From contig CAZECE010000086.1 of NCBI GenBank assembly GCA_964510525.1, positions 1-8,234 on the forward strand: DNA of 8,234 nucleotides, given 5' to 3'. Both the position numbers and the translations under genes were made by a program. This document shows, piece after piece, positions 1-6,551 of the stretch. Numbering within the stretch: position 1 is the stretch's first letter; the number at the start of each line of letters is the position of its first letter. The notes below the pieces were generated by a model that was given only the letters and a program-made list of their open reading frames with translations, was not told where the DNA came from and ran no database searches. The stretch is from CAZECE01 sp964510525 (GTDB lineage Bacteria > Pseudomonadota > Gammaproteobacteria > Pseudomonadales > JANQJO01).

Positions 1-771
1 CAACCGCATTTTGATGTGGGACAGCATTTGATTCAGCACTTCATCTATAGACAGAGTAGACGAATCTATGAAAACAGAATCCTTTGCGGGTTTCAGAGGC
101 GCTACCGAACGGTTCTGATCCCGCTCATCTCGTAACCTGACCTCTTCTTCCAACGCGGCGAGACTACCATCAAAGACAGTGCCTTTCAACTCTGCCCATT
201 GTTTTAATTGGGAAAATCGGCGCTCTGCGCGGGTTTTGGCGCTGGCAGTCAGAAAAAATTTTACTGGGGCATCCGGGAAAACAACGGTCCCCATATCTCT
301 GCCGTCGGCAACCAAGCCTGGCGCCTTACGGAACGCCCATTGCAATGCCAACAAGCCCTCCCTCACTTCCGGAATGGCGGCAATCTTTGATGCTAGGCGA
401 CCGGTTTCTTCCGTGCGCAAGGCGGCTGTGCAACGGGTTTCATCAATTAAAATATCCGTGCCATGAATGCCGGCCTCGTTTTCACTGTCAAACCGTATTG
501 GCAATGTTTTGGCCGTCTCACCCAACTCGGCCGCGTTATCCTCAAACGCCAGGCCTTTTAAATCTGCGTAATACGCCAAACCACGATACAAGGCTCCGCT
601 GTCCAATAAATGCCAACCTAATGTATTAGCAACGGCTTTGGCTAATGTACCCTTACCAGACCCACTGGGCCCATCAATCGTGATAACAGGTATTGCGTTT
701 TTAATTACACTGATATCCTTATCATTATCGGGTTCATGACCTGATTCATTCACCGCTTCACTGTGTTTCAT
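1..771 (-). CDS. cmk: Cytidylate kinase (CMP/dCMP kinase), 3' end cut by the window edge
   Basis: Cytosolic kinase that phosphorylates CMP and dCMP with ATP in pyrimidine nucleotide recycling. The 257 codons present contain the P-loop GPSGSGKGT (residues 34-42), the CMP-binding DSGALYR (57-63), DGRDMGTVVFPDAPVK (156-171) and the arginine-rich lid RLRDERDQNRSVAPL (212-226). All match bacterial Cmk closely. By comparison with E. coli Cmk (about 227 residues) only a few C-terminal residues should be missing. The ATG at 771 gives an N-terminus about 17 residues longer than that of E. coli, and this extension is polar and acidic. No in-frame ATG lies nearer the P-loop and the Shine-Dalgarno signal is weak. 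A GTG at 756 is an alternative start. The gene lies 38 bases downstream of aroA, as in Pseudomonas, where rpsA follows. The start is less certain than the identity. Confidence 0.95.
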   Translation of the reverse strand, partial: MKHSEAVNESGHEPDNDKDISVIKNAIPVITIDGPSGSGKGTLAKAVANTLGWHLLDSGALYRGLAYYADLKGLAFEDNAAELGETAKTLPIRFDSENEAGIHGTDILIDETRCTAALRTEETGRLASKIAAIPEVREGLLALQWAFRKAPGLVADGRDMGTVVFPDAPVKFFLTASAKTRAERRFSQLKQWAELKGTVFDGSLAALEEEVRLRDERDQNRSVAPLKPAKDSVFIDSSTLSIDEVLNQMLSHIKMRL

Positions 772-774
772 ATG

Positions 775-810
775 CCAGATTCCATTCCAGATGCCATTCC
801 TGATGCCATT
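775..810 (-). repeat. Three tandem 12-bp repeats between aroA and cmk
   Basis: Read on the minus strand, the units are AATGGCATCAGG, AATGGCATCTGG and AATGGAATCTGG. Each differs from its neighbour at one base. They fill almost the whole aroA-cmk gap, beginning at the last base of the aroA stop codon and ending three bases before the cmk ATG. A weaker fourth unit (8 of 12 bases) may precede them at 811-822. The repeat is a multiple of three and open in the cmk frame (it would read NGIR, NGIW, NGIW), but no ATG or GTG start lies upstream in that frame, so it is probably untranslated leader. Each unit carries a weak GG-rich, ribosome-site-like core. Confidence 0.85.
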
Positions 811-2117
811 TAAATTTCCATTGAAATATTCATGCCTACTGATTTGGCACAATCCAAAAAACCCGGGAAAGAAGTCGCCACATTATTACAGTTATTTACC
901 ACAACCGGCCCACTGGCTACCGCACCGGCAACCGCAAAGGCCATTGCAATGCGATGATCGTCGTAGCTCTCAACCGCCCCCTCTTGAATGCGCCCTCCCT
1001 GAATCCGAATACCATCTGACAAAGGCGTAGCGTGCACCCCTAAAGCCTGCAAACCCGCGGCCATGCTCGCAATGCGATCACTTTCTTTGACTCTCAATTC
1101 AGATGCTCCGGTTAACAGGGTTTCACCCTGAGCACAGGCTGCGGCGACAAATAACACGGGGAACTCATCGATGGCCAAAGGCACCAGTGACTCGGGTATG
1201 GCGATACCGGTAAGCGGCGCCGATCGCACCCGAAGATCAGCGACCGGCTCAGCGCCCAATTGTCGTTTATTTAGCATTTCAATGTCGGCCCCCATCAATT
1301 TCAAGATATCGAGCACGCCAGTCCGAGTTGGATTGATGCCGACCGAGCGCAGCAGTAAATCAGATCCTGGCACGATGCTGCCCGCCACTAAGAAAAAAGC
1401 CGCTGATGAGATATCCACCGGGATTTCAATCGGCTGCGCGTTAAGTTTTTCCGGAGGGGTCATTTGCGCAGACAACCCATCGTATTGGATAGTCACTCCC
1501 ATGGTTTCCAGCATGCGCTCAGTATGGTCACGGGTAATCCCCGGTGTAGTCACCGTAGTAGGACCATCGGCATAGAGGCCAGCCAACAATAACGCCGATT
1601 TTACCTGGGCACTGGCCAGAGCCAATTCGTGACTGCAACCCATAATGCTCTTAGCGGGCTTAACCGTTAACGGAGGCTTACCATCAGTTGTTTCAATCTC
1701 AGCACCCATGCGAGTAAGGGGCTTTGAGATGCGTTGCATGGGCCTTTTCGACAAGGATTCGTCCCCAATTAACGTTGATTCAAAAGACTGGCCGGCCAAC
1801 AATCCCGCCAATAAACGCATGCCCGTGCCGGCATTGCCTAAGTCCAGCGGGGCCGCTGGGGCTTTTAGGCCGTGTATGCCAACCCCATGAATCCGTAACT
1901 GGGTGTCACTCAGCCGGTCAATTTGCACGCCCATCTGCTGAAACGCTTTCATAGTAGCCAGGCTGTCTTCACCGGCCAAAAAACCGGTCACCTCGGTTAC
2001 GCCTTCGGCAATAGAGCCCAGCATCACACTTCGATGGGAGATGGATTTATCACCCGGCAACATCAGTTCGCCTGATAATGCGTGAGCGGCTTTGACGTGA
2101 TAATTAATCTGTTTCAT
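810..2117 (-). CDS. aroA: 3-phosphoshikimate 1-carboxyvinyltransferase (EPSP synthase)
   Basis: Joins phosphoenolpyruvate to shikimate-3-phosphate, the sixth step of the shikimate pathway, in the cytosol. The 435-residue protein is full length. It shows LPGDKSISHR (20-29, with substrate-contacting Lys24, Ser25 and Arg29), LGNAGTGMR (93-101), SLSKRPM (121-127), ASAQVKSALLLAGL (168-181), TRDHTERML (195-203), NPTRTG (262-267), the catalytic IDEFP (316-320), LRVKESDR (341-348), and DDHRIAMAF (386-394). The sequence is closest to the AroA half of the Pseudomonas TyrA-AroA fusion rather than to E. coli AroA. Here it is a free protein with its own start codon. Its first 14 bases overlap the end of the hydrolase gene, and a strong Shine-Dalgarno sequence precedes the ATG, which suggests translational coupling. 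The glycine of LGNAG is retained, so the alanine change known from glyphosate-tolerant CP4-type enzymes is absent. Confidence 0.97.
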   Translation of the reverse strand: MKQINYHVKAAHALSGELMLPGDKSISHRSVMLGSIAEGVTEVTGFLAGEDSLATMKAFQQMGVQIDRLSDTQLRIHGVGIHGLKAPAAPLDLGNAGTGMRLLAGLLAGQSFESTLIGDESLSKRPMQRISKPLTRMGAEIETTDGKPPLTVKPAKSIMGCSHELALASAQVKSALLLAGLYADGPTTVTTPGITRDHTERMLETMGVTIQYDGLSAQMTPPEKLNAQPIEIPVDISSAAFFLVAGSIVPGSDLLLRSVGINPTRTGVLDILKLMGADIEMLNKRQLGAEPVADLRVRSAPLTGIAIPESLVPLAIDEFPVLFVAAACAQGETLLTGASELRVKESDRIASMAAGLQALGVHATPLSDGIRIQGGRIQEGAVESYDDHRIAMAFAVAGAVASGPVVVNNCNNVATSFPGFLDCAKSVGMNISMEI

Positions 2118-3225
2118 TCATATCCTTGATCACTGATTTAAATACCTCGCGCCCTTCTTTTAGCGCGGTTGCCACATAAACCCCATGGAAATAGAGCGCA
2201 TGCGGGTATTGCTTAAACACTACAGAGCACTTCAGCGCCTGCTCTAGAAACACCTTAAACCGTTCTGCGCTGTTTTTTAACAACTCCCGATCGCCGCAAC
2301 TGATCAATATTTTCATTGCAGCATTCTGCTCGGCTGTTTCAGTTTTTACAGCTGTAGAGGGTGCAATGTCCGCACCCACTGCGGATTGTAAAACGCGCCA
2401 GCTGGGTGTCAACGCCTGACGCAACACCTCTACCCCTTGGGCCGGCAAAACCGGATCATTACTGCGCTCAATATCTAGGCTATCCAATCCATCTATGTAC
2501 AACGGGCTGATGAAGTGCGCCGTGCCAGTAAAAGGGGTCTTTTGGTGCTGAAGCCAAAGCAGCAGCTGCCCCATCAAGACAGCACCCGCCGAATCACTTA
2601 ACAAATAAGGCGGTGCATCCGACTCAGCCATAGCTGTGTCATTACCCGCTACAACATGCTGATAAAGCGCAACCACCTCTTCAAACATCTGCAGCATAAT
2701 CGTTTCATCGCGAAAGTTCTTCGCATTCAGTTTGGTATAATCCAACACCCAAACATTATACCCTGCCCGATAAAACTGGCGGGCAAACCCATTGTGCGTG
2801 TAAGGCCCATAACAAAATACGCCACCTGGACAGATAATCAGATTGGGCCGTGTTGACTGATGAGGTGAGGATTGTTTTGGATGCACGTATGCCAAAAAGC
2901 GAACAACGGCCTCTTTATTTGTTACCACGCCTTGGTAAGACAATGCTCGACGTTCCGGCAGACTAGTTGCCATAGGAAAACTTGACAGTCGAAAGCTTAA
3001 CAGCCGCCCGATTATGTTGATCAAGCCATTAAACCCACTGGCCAATAACAAACTGGGTTTATTAAACGCAAACCAACGAAACGCAAAAGAACGCAGTAAA
3101 ACCAGCAACAAATAGCGCAATCCGGTAAATGCAATAGAAGGCTTAGCGTGCTCAGAGGGCTCAAAGTGCTCAGAAGGCTTGTTCGTAGGCTTAGAGAAAT
3201 GAAAAGCTCTGCGAAAAACGTTCAA
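2104..3225 (-). CDS. Alpha/beta-hydrolase (HSL/lipase-like) between tyrA and aroA, substrate unknown
   Basis: An intact 373-residue protein resembling alpha/beta hydrolases of the hormone-sensitive-lipase group. The likely nucleophile Ser212 lies in SDSAGA (family form GDSAGG), the acid Asp312 in SCGDREL, and the histidine is His342 or His347 in PHALYFHGVY. The oxyanion segment is CPGGVFCYG (132-140) instead of HGGGF, and the usual DYRLAPE after the next strand is replaced by DYTKLNAKN. It is therefore a divergent member, possibly an esterase, lipase or deacetylase. Residues 16-33 are a degenerate repeat of KPSEHF. Residues 35-80 are rich in Leu, Phe and Ile with scattered Arg, suggesting a membrane-associating helix. 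The only start able to give this N-terminus is TTG at 3225, which overlaps the tyrA stop in TTGA; an in-frame ATG at residue 85 is the alternative. The 3' end overlaps aroA. The gene looks functional and cotranscribed. I know of no role for it in aromatic synthesis. Confidence 0.8.
   Translation of the reverse strand: MNVFRRAFHFSKPTNKPSEHFEPSEHAKPSIAFTGLRYLLLVLLRSFAFRWFAFNKPSLLLASGFNGLINIIGRLLSFRLSSFPMATSLPERRALSYQGVVTNKEAVVRFLAYVHPKQSSPHQSTRPNLIICPGGVFCYGPYTHNGFARQFYRAGYNVWVLDYTKLNAKNFRDETIMLQMFEEVVALYQHVVAGNDTAMAESDAPPYLLSDSAGAVLMGQLLLWLQHQKTPFTGTAHFISPLYIDGLDSLDIERSNDPVLPAQGVEVLRQALTPSWRVLQSAVGADIAPSTAVKTETAEQNAAMKILISCGDRELLKNSAERFKVFLEQALKCSVVFKQYPHALYFHGVYVATALKEGREVFKSVIKDMNETD
2123..2127 (-). 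promoter_or_regulatory. Ribosome binding site of aroA
   Basis: AAGGA on the minus strand, 5 bases before the aroA ATG at 2117 and inside the last codons of the hydrolase gene. It is the strongest such site in the window and fixes the aroA start. It also shows that AroA is translated as a separate protein and not as a fusion. Confidence 0.75.
3064..3093 (-). repeat. Two 15-bp tandem copies in the hydrolase N-terminus
   Basis: Two adjacent 15-base units, identical at 13 positions, encode RSFAF and RWFAF (residues 45-54) in the hydrophobic N-terminal segment. The duplication keeps the reading frame. It could be chance in a Phe/Ala-rich stretch, but it fits the pattern of short in-frame duplications seen elsewhere in the window. 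Confidence 0.55.
3127..3180 (-). repeat. 18-bp tandem repeat encoding KPSEHF-like units in the hydrolase
   Basis: Three 18-base units encode KPSEHF, EPSEHA and KPSIAF (residues 16-33). The first two agree at 14 of 18 bases and the third is degenerate (12 of 18 against the first). A shorter KPTN lies just before them. The repeats fall in the polar leader before the hydrophobic segment, outside the catalytic fold. Confidence 0.7.
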
Positions 3226-4136
3226 TCTAATTCACTTGAGAACTGAGTGCGGACCGCTTTAGCGGCTTGGCATAACGCCAATATCCCCGTCGCATCACCA
3301 GCTTTTAATAGGCCCTCAACGTGCTGTAATTTTTCTTGAAAGCGTTGCAATGCGCTCAGGACTTCCGTTTGGTTGGTCAGTAATATATCCCGCCACATGA
3401 TGGGATCGCTGGCTGCAATGCGGGTAAAATCCCGTAAGCCACCGGCCGCATTGGCAATGACCTGCTCAACATCCGTAGAGGCCACCTCTTTACCCAATAA
3501 GGCTTCAACATAGGCAAAAGCCACCAAGTGTGGCAAATGACTGGACGTTGCCAAAACACGATCGTGCATGTCTACGGACATAGAAACCACTGTCGCTTGC
3601 ACACGTTGCCACAACCTCGTTACTTTGGATATAGCCTCAACGTGAGTATTGGGAAGTGGCGTTAAGATAACACGTCGACCTTGAAACAAATCAGGCTTAC
3701 CCGCATCAAAGCCACTTTGTTCGGAACCGGCAATTGGGTGTCCGGGCACCACTTGCGGCGAGCATTCTGGCAAATAGGTTTGGACGGCGTCTATTACCGG
3801 CTGTTTCACACTGCCTACATCGGTAATCACGGTATTGGCTTGAAGGTGGGGTTTTATTGCTTGCAACAGTTCGGGAATGGCACTTAAAGGCGCGCATAAC
3901 ACAATAATGTCCGTCACACCTGCCCAGTCGGAAACATCCGAACTGGCGCCATCAAACCAACCTGAGCCCGTCGCCTTTACCACGGTTTCCGCTCGGCGGG
4001 CGTAGCCGTAGATCTTGCCCTCATAACCCGCTTGTGAAAGGCCAGCGGCCAACGAGGTGCCGATCAATCCACACCCGAGGATTAGCAAAGTATCAGTGAG
4101 CGTATCTGTATTGATTCCCATAGGATTGGTTGACAT
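3222..4136 (-). CDS. tyrA: Prephenate dehydrogenase, monofunctional and not fused to AroA
   Basis: Oxidatively decarboxylates prephenate to 4-hydroxyphenylpyruvate in tyrosine synthesis. The 304-residue protein has an N-terminal Rossmann fold with GCGLIG (21-26), ITDVGSVK (104-111), VPGHPIAGSEQSG (130-142, including His133, the expected catalytic histidine), SSHLPH (198-203), and GGLRDFTRIAASDP (232-245, with Arg235 expected to bind prephenate). The C-terminal helical dimerisation part is present, but there is no ACT domain and no AroA domain. The residue closing the second strand, normally Asp in NAD-specific enzymes, is Ala46 followed by Arg47 and Arg48, which suggests NADP preference. The ATG at 4136 overlaps the hisC stop in TGATG and has GGAG 11 bases upstream, so I prefer it to the TTG at 4139 or the ATG at 4121. 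The 3' end overlaps the hydrolase gene by four bases. Confidence 0.95.
   Translation of the reverse strand: MSTNPMGINTDTLTDTLLILGCGLIGTSLAAGLSQAGYEGKIYGYARRAETVVKATGSGWFDGASSDVSDWAGVTDIIVLCAPLSAIPELLQAIKPHLQANTVITDVGSVKQPVIDAVQTYLPECSPQVVPGHPIAGSEQSGFDAGKPDLFQGRRVILTPLPNTHVEAISKVTRLWQRVQATVVSMSVDMHDRVLATSSHLPHLVAFAYVEALLGKEVASTDVEQVIANAAGGLRDFTRIAASDPIMWRDILLTNQTEVLSALQRFQEKLQHVEGLLKAGDATGILALCQAAKAVRTQFSSELD
4086..4109 (-). repeat. Possible 12-bp duplication encoding TDTL twice in TyrA
   Basis: Residues 10-17 of TyrA read TDTL-TDTL, from two 12-base units that agree at 8 positions. It lies in the non-conserved N-terminus just before the Rossmann motif. This is the weakest repeat in the window and may be chance. 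Confidence 0.35.
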
Positions 4137-5296
4137 CAAGGCGTTAACTCCGACAACACATCGATCAGTTGATCTCTAAAAAACGCATTTTCATGCGTGA
4201 GCCCCAAGCTTACCCGCAAATGCTTTGGCAACCCATAATCGGCAATGCTGCGCGTAATCACGCCTTTTTTTAACAACCGCTCATAAACCTGAACCCCATC
4301 ACCCACATCCAAGGTAACAAAGTTAGCGACTGAATCGATGTATGACAGATTATGGTGATCCGCCCACTGATTCATCGTATTCAGTTCGTCACTGTTGTGT
4401 TTAACAGCACGACTTAAATGATCGGCGTCTTCCAAACACAGCTCAGCCGCTCGCAAGCCTAATTCATTAACATTAAACGGCTGGCGCACACGATTCAAAT
4501 AATCAGCAATCTCAGGCGACGACAAACCATAACCCACTCGTAAGCCCGCCAGACCATAAGCTTTGGAAAAAGTGCGCGTTACCATCACATTGGGGTATTG
4601 CTTCATTAATTGAATACCACAAGGATAATCATCAAAACCGATAGAACCGGCCGCTGCAGTAGGCTTAACGTATTCCGCATAGGCTTCATCCAACACGACT
4701 AAGGTGGTGTTAGGCACGGCTTGTAACAAAGGTTCCAGTTCCGATTGGGTAAAACAACTGCCTGTTGGGTTATTCGGATTGGCCAAAAATATCAACTTTG
4801 GAGCCGGTCGCTCCGATAAGGTTGCGATAAATTGCGCAAGGTCATGACCGAAATTTTTAGCCGCTATTTCACGCCCCACACCGCCACACTGCTGCACCAC
4901 CAAGCGATACACGGCAAACGAATGTTCACTGAACCAGGCCTCATCCCCTGGCTGCAAAAATGCTTGTGCAATTTGCGCCAGGACATCATTTGAGCCATTG
5001 CCTAACGTCATTTGGTCAACGTCACATCCGGTGTGTTCGCGCAAAGCGCACTTGAGACGGTAGCCGTTGCCATCGGGGTAGCGCGCCAATGCCTGATTAT
5101 CGAGATCGGAAAAAATCTGAGTGGCGGCAAACAAGCGCTTAGTAACCAATGGGCTCGGCCCTAAGGGAGATTCGTTGCTGGCCAACTTGATGATGTCGTT
5201 TTCCGCGAGCCCGGTTTCACGGGCCAACTCATCAATCGGCTTGCCCGGCTGGTAAGGTTTTAAGGCGGCGACTTCAGGTTTAGCAGTAACAGTCAT
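4136..5296 (-). CDS. hisC: Histidinol-phosphate aminotransferase, possibly broad-specificity aromatic aminotransferase
   Basis: PLP-dependent aminotransferase that converts imidazole acetol phosphate to histidinol phosphate. Paralogs at this locus (HisC2 or hisHb in Pseudomonas) can also act on aromatic keto acids. The 386 residues include LASNESPLGPSP (38-49), RYPDGNGY (72-79), LGNGSND (98-104), ANPNNPTG (172-179), DEAYAEY (203-209), the PLP lysine Lys245 in RTFSKAYGLAGLRVGYG, RQPFNVN (271-277), and the carboxylate-binding Arg361 in LRVSLG. Position between pheA and tyrA suggests it helps make phenylalanine and tyrosine, but sequence alone cannot settle the substrate. Compared with what I recall of P. 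aeruginosa HisC2 there are small extra segments near residues 54-71 and 211-230. The ATG at 5296 is preferred over a TTG at 5308. Neither has a clear ribosome binding site, and 30 bases separate it from pheA. Confidence 0.93.
   Translation of the reverse strand: MTVTAKPEVAALKPYQPGKPIDELARETGLAENDIIKLASNESPLGPSPLVTKRLFAATQIFSDLDNQALARYPDGNGYRLKCALREHTGCDVDQMTLGNGSNDVLAQIAQAFLQPGDEAWFSEHSFAVYRLVVQQCGGVGREIAAKNFGHDLAQFIATLSERPAPKLIFLANPNNPTGSCFTQSELEPLLQAVPNTTLVVLDEAYAEYVKPTAAAGSIGFDDYPCGIQLMKQYPNVMVTRTFSKAYGLAGLRVGYGLSSPEIADYLNRVRQPFNVNELGLRAAELCLEDADHLSRAVKHNSDELNTMNQWADHHNLSYIDSVANFVTLDVGDGVQVYERLLKKGVITRSIADYGLPKHLRVSLGLTHENAFFRDQLIDVLSELTP
4148..4151 (-). promoter_or_regulatory. Probable ribosome binding site of tyrA
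   Basis: GGAG on the minus strand within the end of hisC, 11 bases before the ATG at 4136. The spacing is slightly long. It supports the TGATG-overlap start over the downstream ATG at 4121, which has no such site. Confidence 0.45.
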
Positions 5297-5326
5297 ATCA
5301 ATTAACAATCATAAAACAGGTATAAA

Positions 5327-6529
5327 TTACAGCACAGCCCTAGGGTAAGATCCTAAACACCTCAGATCCACCACATCGGCTCGGATTTTTTCAAAAACGG
5401 ATTGTACCGCCGCATCCGATTCATGCCCTAGGAAGTCAATGAAAAACACATAGCCCCACATGTCATCCCGCGAGGGTCGGGTTTCTATGCGAGTCAGGCT
5501 AATATCGGCATCGGAAAAAGGCGCCAATAACCGAAACAAAGCCCCAGGCGCATTTGGCGTCGAGACAATGATCGAGGTTTTATCATCGCCAGAGGGTTTT
5601 AACTCTTGGCGGCCAATGATTAAAAATCGAGTTGTGTTGTTTGGGTTGTCTTCAATTTTTTCAGCCAGCTTGGTTAGACCATAGATTTCCGCAGCCATAT
5701 CACCCGCAATTGCCGCGGCATGCCATTCGCTTTGAATGCGCTTGGCGGCATCGGCGTTACTGCTCACGGCGTGACGCTCTACCTGTGGCCAATGGGCGTC
5801 CAGCCACTGTCGACACTGACCTAAGGATTGCGGATGTGAGTAAATGCGAGTGATGTGGTTCGGTTTGGTGGTCTCACTGATCAACAAGTTCTGATGAATA
5901 CGCAACTCGACCTCACCACAAATGCGCAAATCATAATTTGAAAACGCATCCAGCGTGGTATTCACTATCCCTTCAGAGGAGTTCTCAACGGGCACCACGC
6001 CAAAATTAGCCGCACCTGCGGCCACTTCTCGAAATACCTCACCAATGGTTCCTAAGGGAATGGTTTTGACCGAATCCCCAAAATGCTTAACCGCCGCTTC
6101 TTGGGTAAAGGTGCCCTCTGGGCCTAAAAAAGCGATTTTCAGCTGCTGCTCCAGCGCCAAACAGCACGACATGATCTGTCGAAACAATCGCGCCATGCTT
6201 TCATCATCAATAGGACCTTTGTTGCGCTCCATGACTTTTTTCAGCACTTGTGCTTCACGCTCTGGACGAAAGTACTGAGTACTGTCATCGGTTGAGCTAC
6301 TGTCATTCGTTAAGCTACTGGCGTCCGTTGAGCGGCTCGCTGAATCATGACCTGATAGCTGGTGCTGCTTTTTGATCTTAGCCACAGTGAGAGCGCATAA
6401 GGCACGTTCGGTGACCAGCGTTTGAATCTCCTGATCAAGTTCATCAATGCGCTTTCTAGGCTGCTCTAATGCTTGATCGGCAGAGGCTTGATCCGCGGTG
6501 AGGTCTGTGTTGCTGGGTTCATCACTCAT
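5327..6529 (-). CDS. pheA: Bifunctional chorismate mutase/prephenate dehydratase (P-protein)
   Basis: Converts chorismate to prephenate and then to phenylpyruvate in the cytosol, for phenylalanine synthesis. The AroQ chorismate mutase domain covers about residues 24-128 (RKRIDELD, ERALCA, RPEREAQVL, SCCLALEQ). Prephenate dehydratase follows at 131-308 with GPEGTFTQ (136-143), VPVENSSEG (179-187), and the catalytic TRF at 300-302. The ACT domain spans 316-395 with GALFRL (329-334) and IETRPSR (348-354), so feedback inhibition by phenylalanine is expected. The length is 400 residues against about 365 in Pseudomonas. The surplus lies in a repetitive N-terminal leader and in a Ser/Thr/Asp-rich repeat (65-82) between helices 1 and 2 of the mutase. 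The ATG at 6529 matches the MSE-type start of Pseudomonas PheA. ATGs at 6541 and 6559 are possible, the latter overlapping the serC stop by 8 bases. Confidence 0.95.
   Translation of the reverse strand: MSDEPSNTDLTADQASADQALEQPRKRIDELDQEIQTLVTERALCALTVAKIKKQHQLSGHDSASRSTDASSLTNDSSSTDDSTQYFRPEREAQVLKKVMERNKGPIDDESMARLFRQIMSCCLALEQQLKIAFLGPEGTFTQEAAVKHFGDSVKTIPLGTIGEVFREVAAGAANFGVVPVENSSEGIVNTTLDAFSNYDLRICGEVELRIHQNLLISETTKPNHITRIYSHPQSLGQCRQWLDAHWPQVERHAVSSNADAAKRIQSEWHAAAIAGDMAAEIYGLTKLAEKIEDNPNNTTRFLIIGRQELKPSGDDKTSIIVSTPNAPGALFRLLAPFSDADISLTRIETRPSRDDMWGYVFFIDFLGHESDAAVQSVFEKIRADVVDLRCLGSYPRAVL
6284..6337 (-). repeat. Three 18-bp tandem repeats inside the PheA chorismate mutase loop
   Basis: Three codon-phased 18-base units encode SRSTDA, SSLTND and SSSTDD (PheA residues 65-82). 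The second and third agree at 15 of 18 bases and the first is more diverged. They sit in the loop joining the long first helix of the AroQ domain to the conserved RPERE segment, where Pseudomonas PheA has only a short linker. The insertion therefore seems tolerated in an exposed loop. Confidence 0.85.
6467..6496 (-). repeat. 15-bp duplication encoding ADQAS/ADQAL at the PheA N-terminus
   Basis: Two adjacent codon-phased 15-base units agree at 11 positions and encode ADQAS and ADQAL (PheA residues 12-21). They share an uninterrupted GATCAAGC core. The repeat lies in the non-conserved leader before the chorismate mutase domain. Chance similarity is possible. Confidence 0.45.
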
Positions 6530-6551
6530 ATTAGGGCCCATATTGGGGTGT

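Noticed and set aside
980..1009. RIQGG/RIQEG duplication in AroA
   Set aside because: Pseudomonas AroA has a Gly-rich segment of similar length at this site, so it is family sequence and not an inserted repeat.
1812..1841. AroA as a CP4-like, naturally glyphosate-tolerant enzyme, suggested by overall class II-like sequence
   Set aside because: The motif is LGNAGTGMR with the critical Gly kept. The Ala that marks CP4-type tolerance is absent, so no such property can be claimed.
810..1954. Plus-strand open frames opposite aroA
   Set aside because: They are antisense shadows without family motifs or ribosome binding sites, and aroA is unambiguous on the other strand.
3030..3061. Inverted repeat TAAACCCA...TGGGTTTA with a 16-base loop
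   Set aside because: It is inside the hydrolase coding region, has a short stem and long loop and no T-run, and is likely chance.
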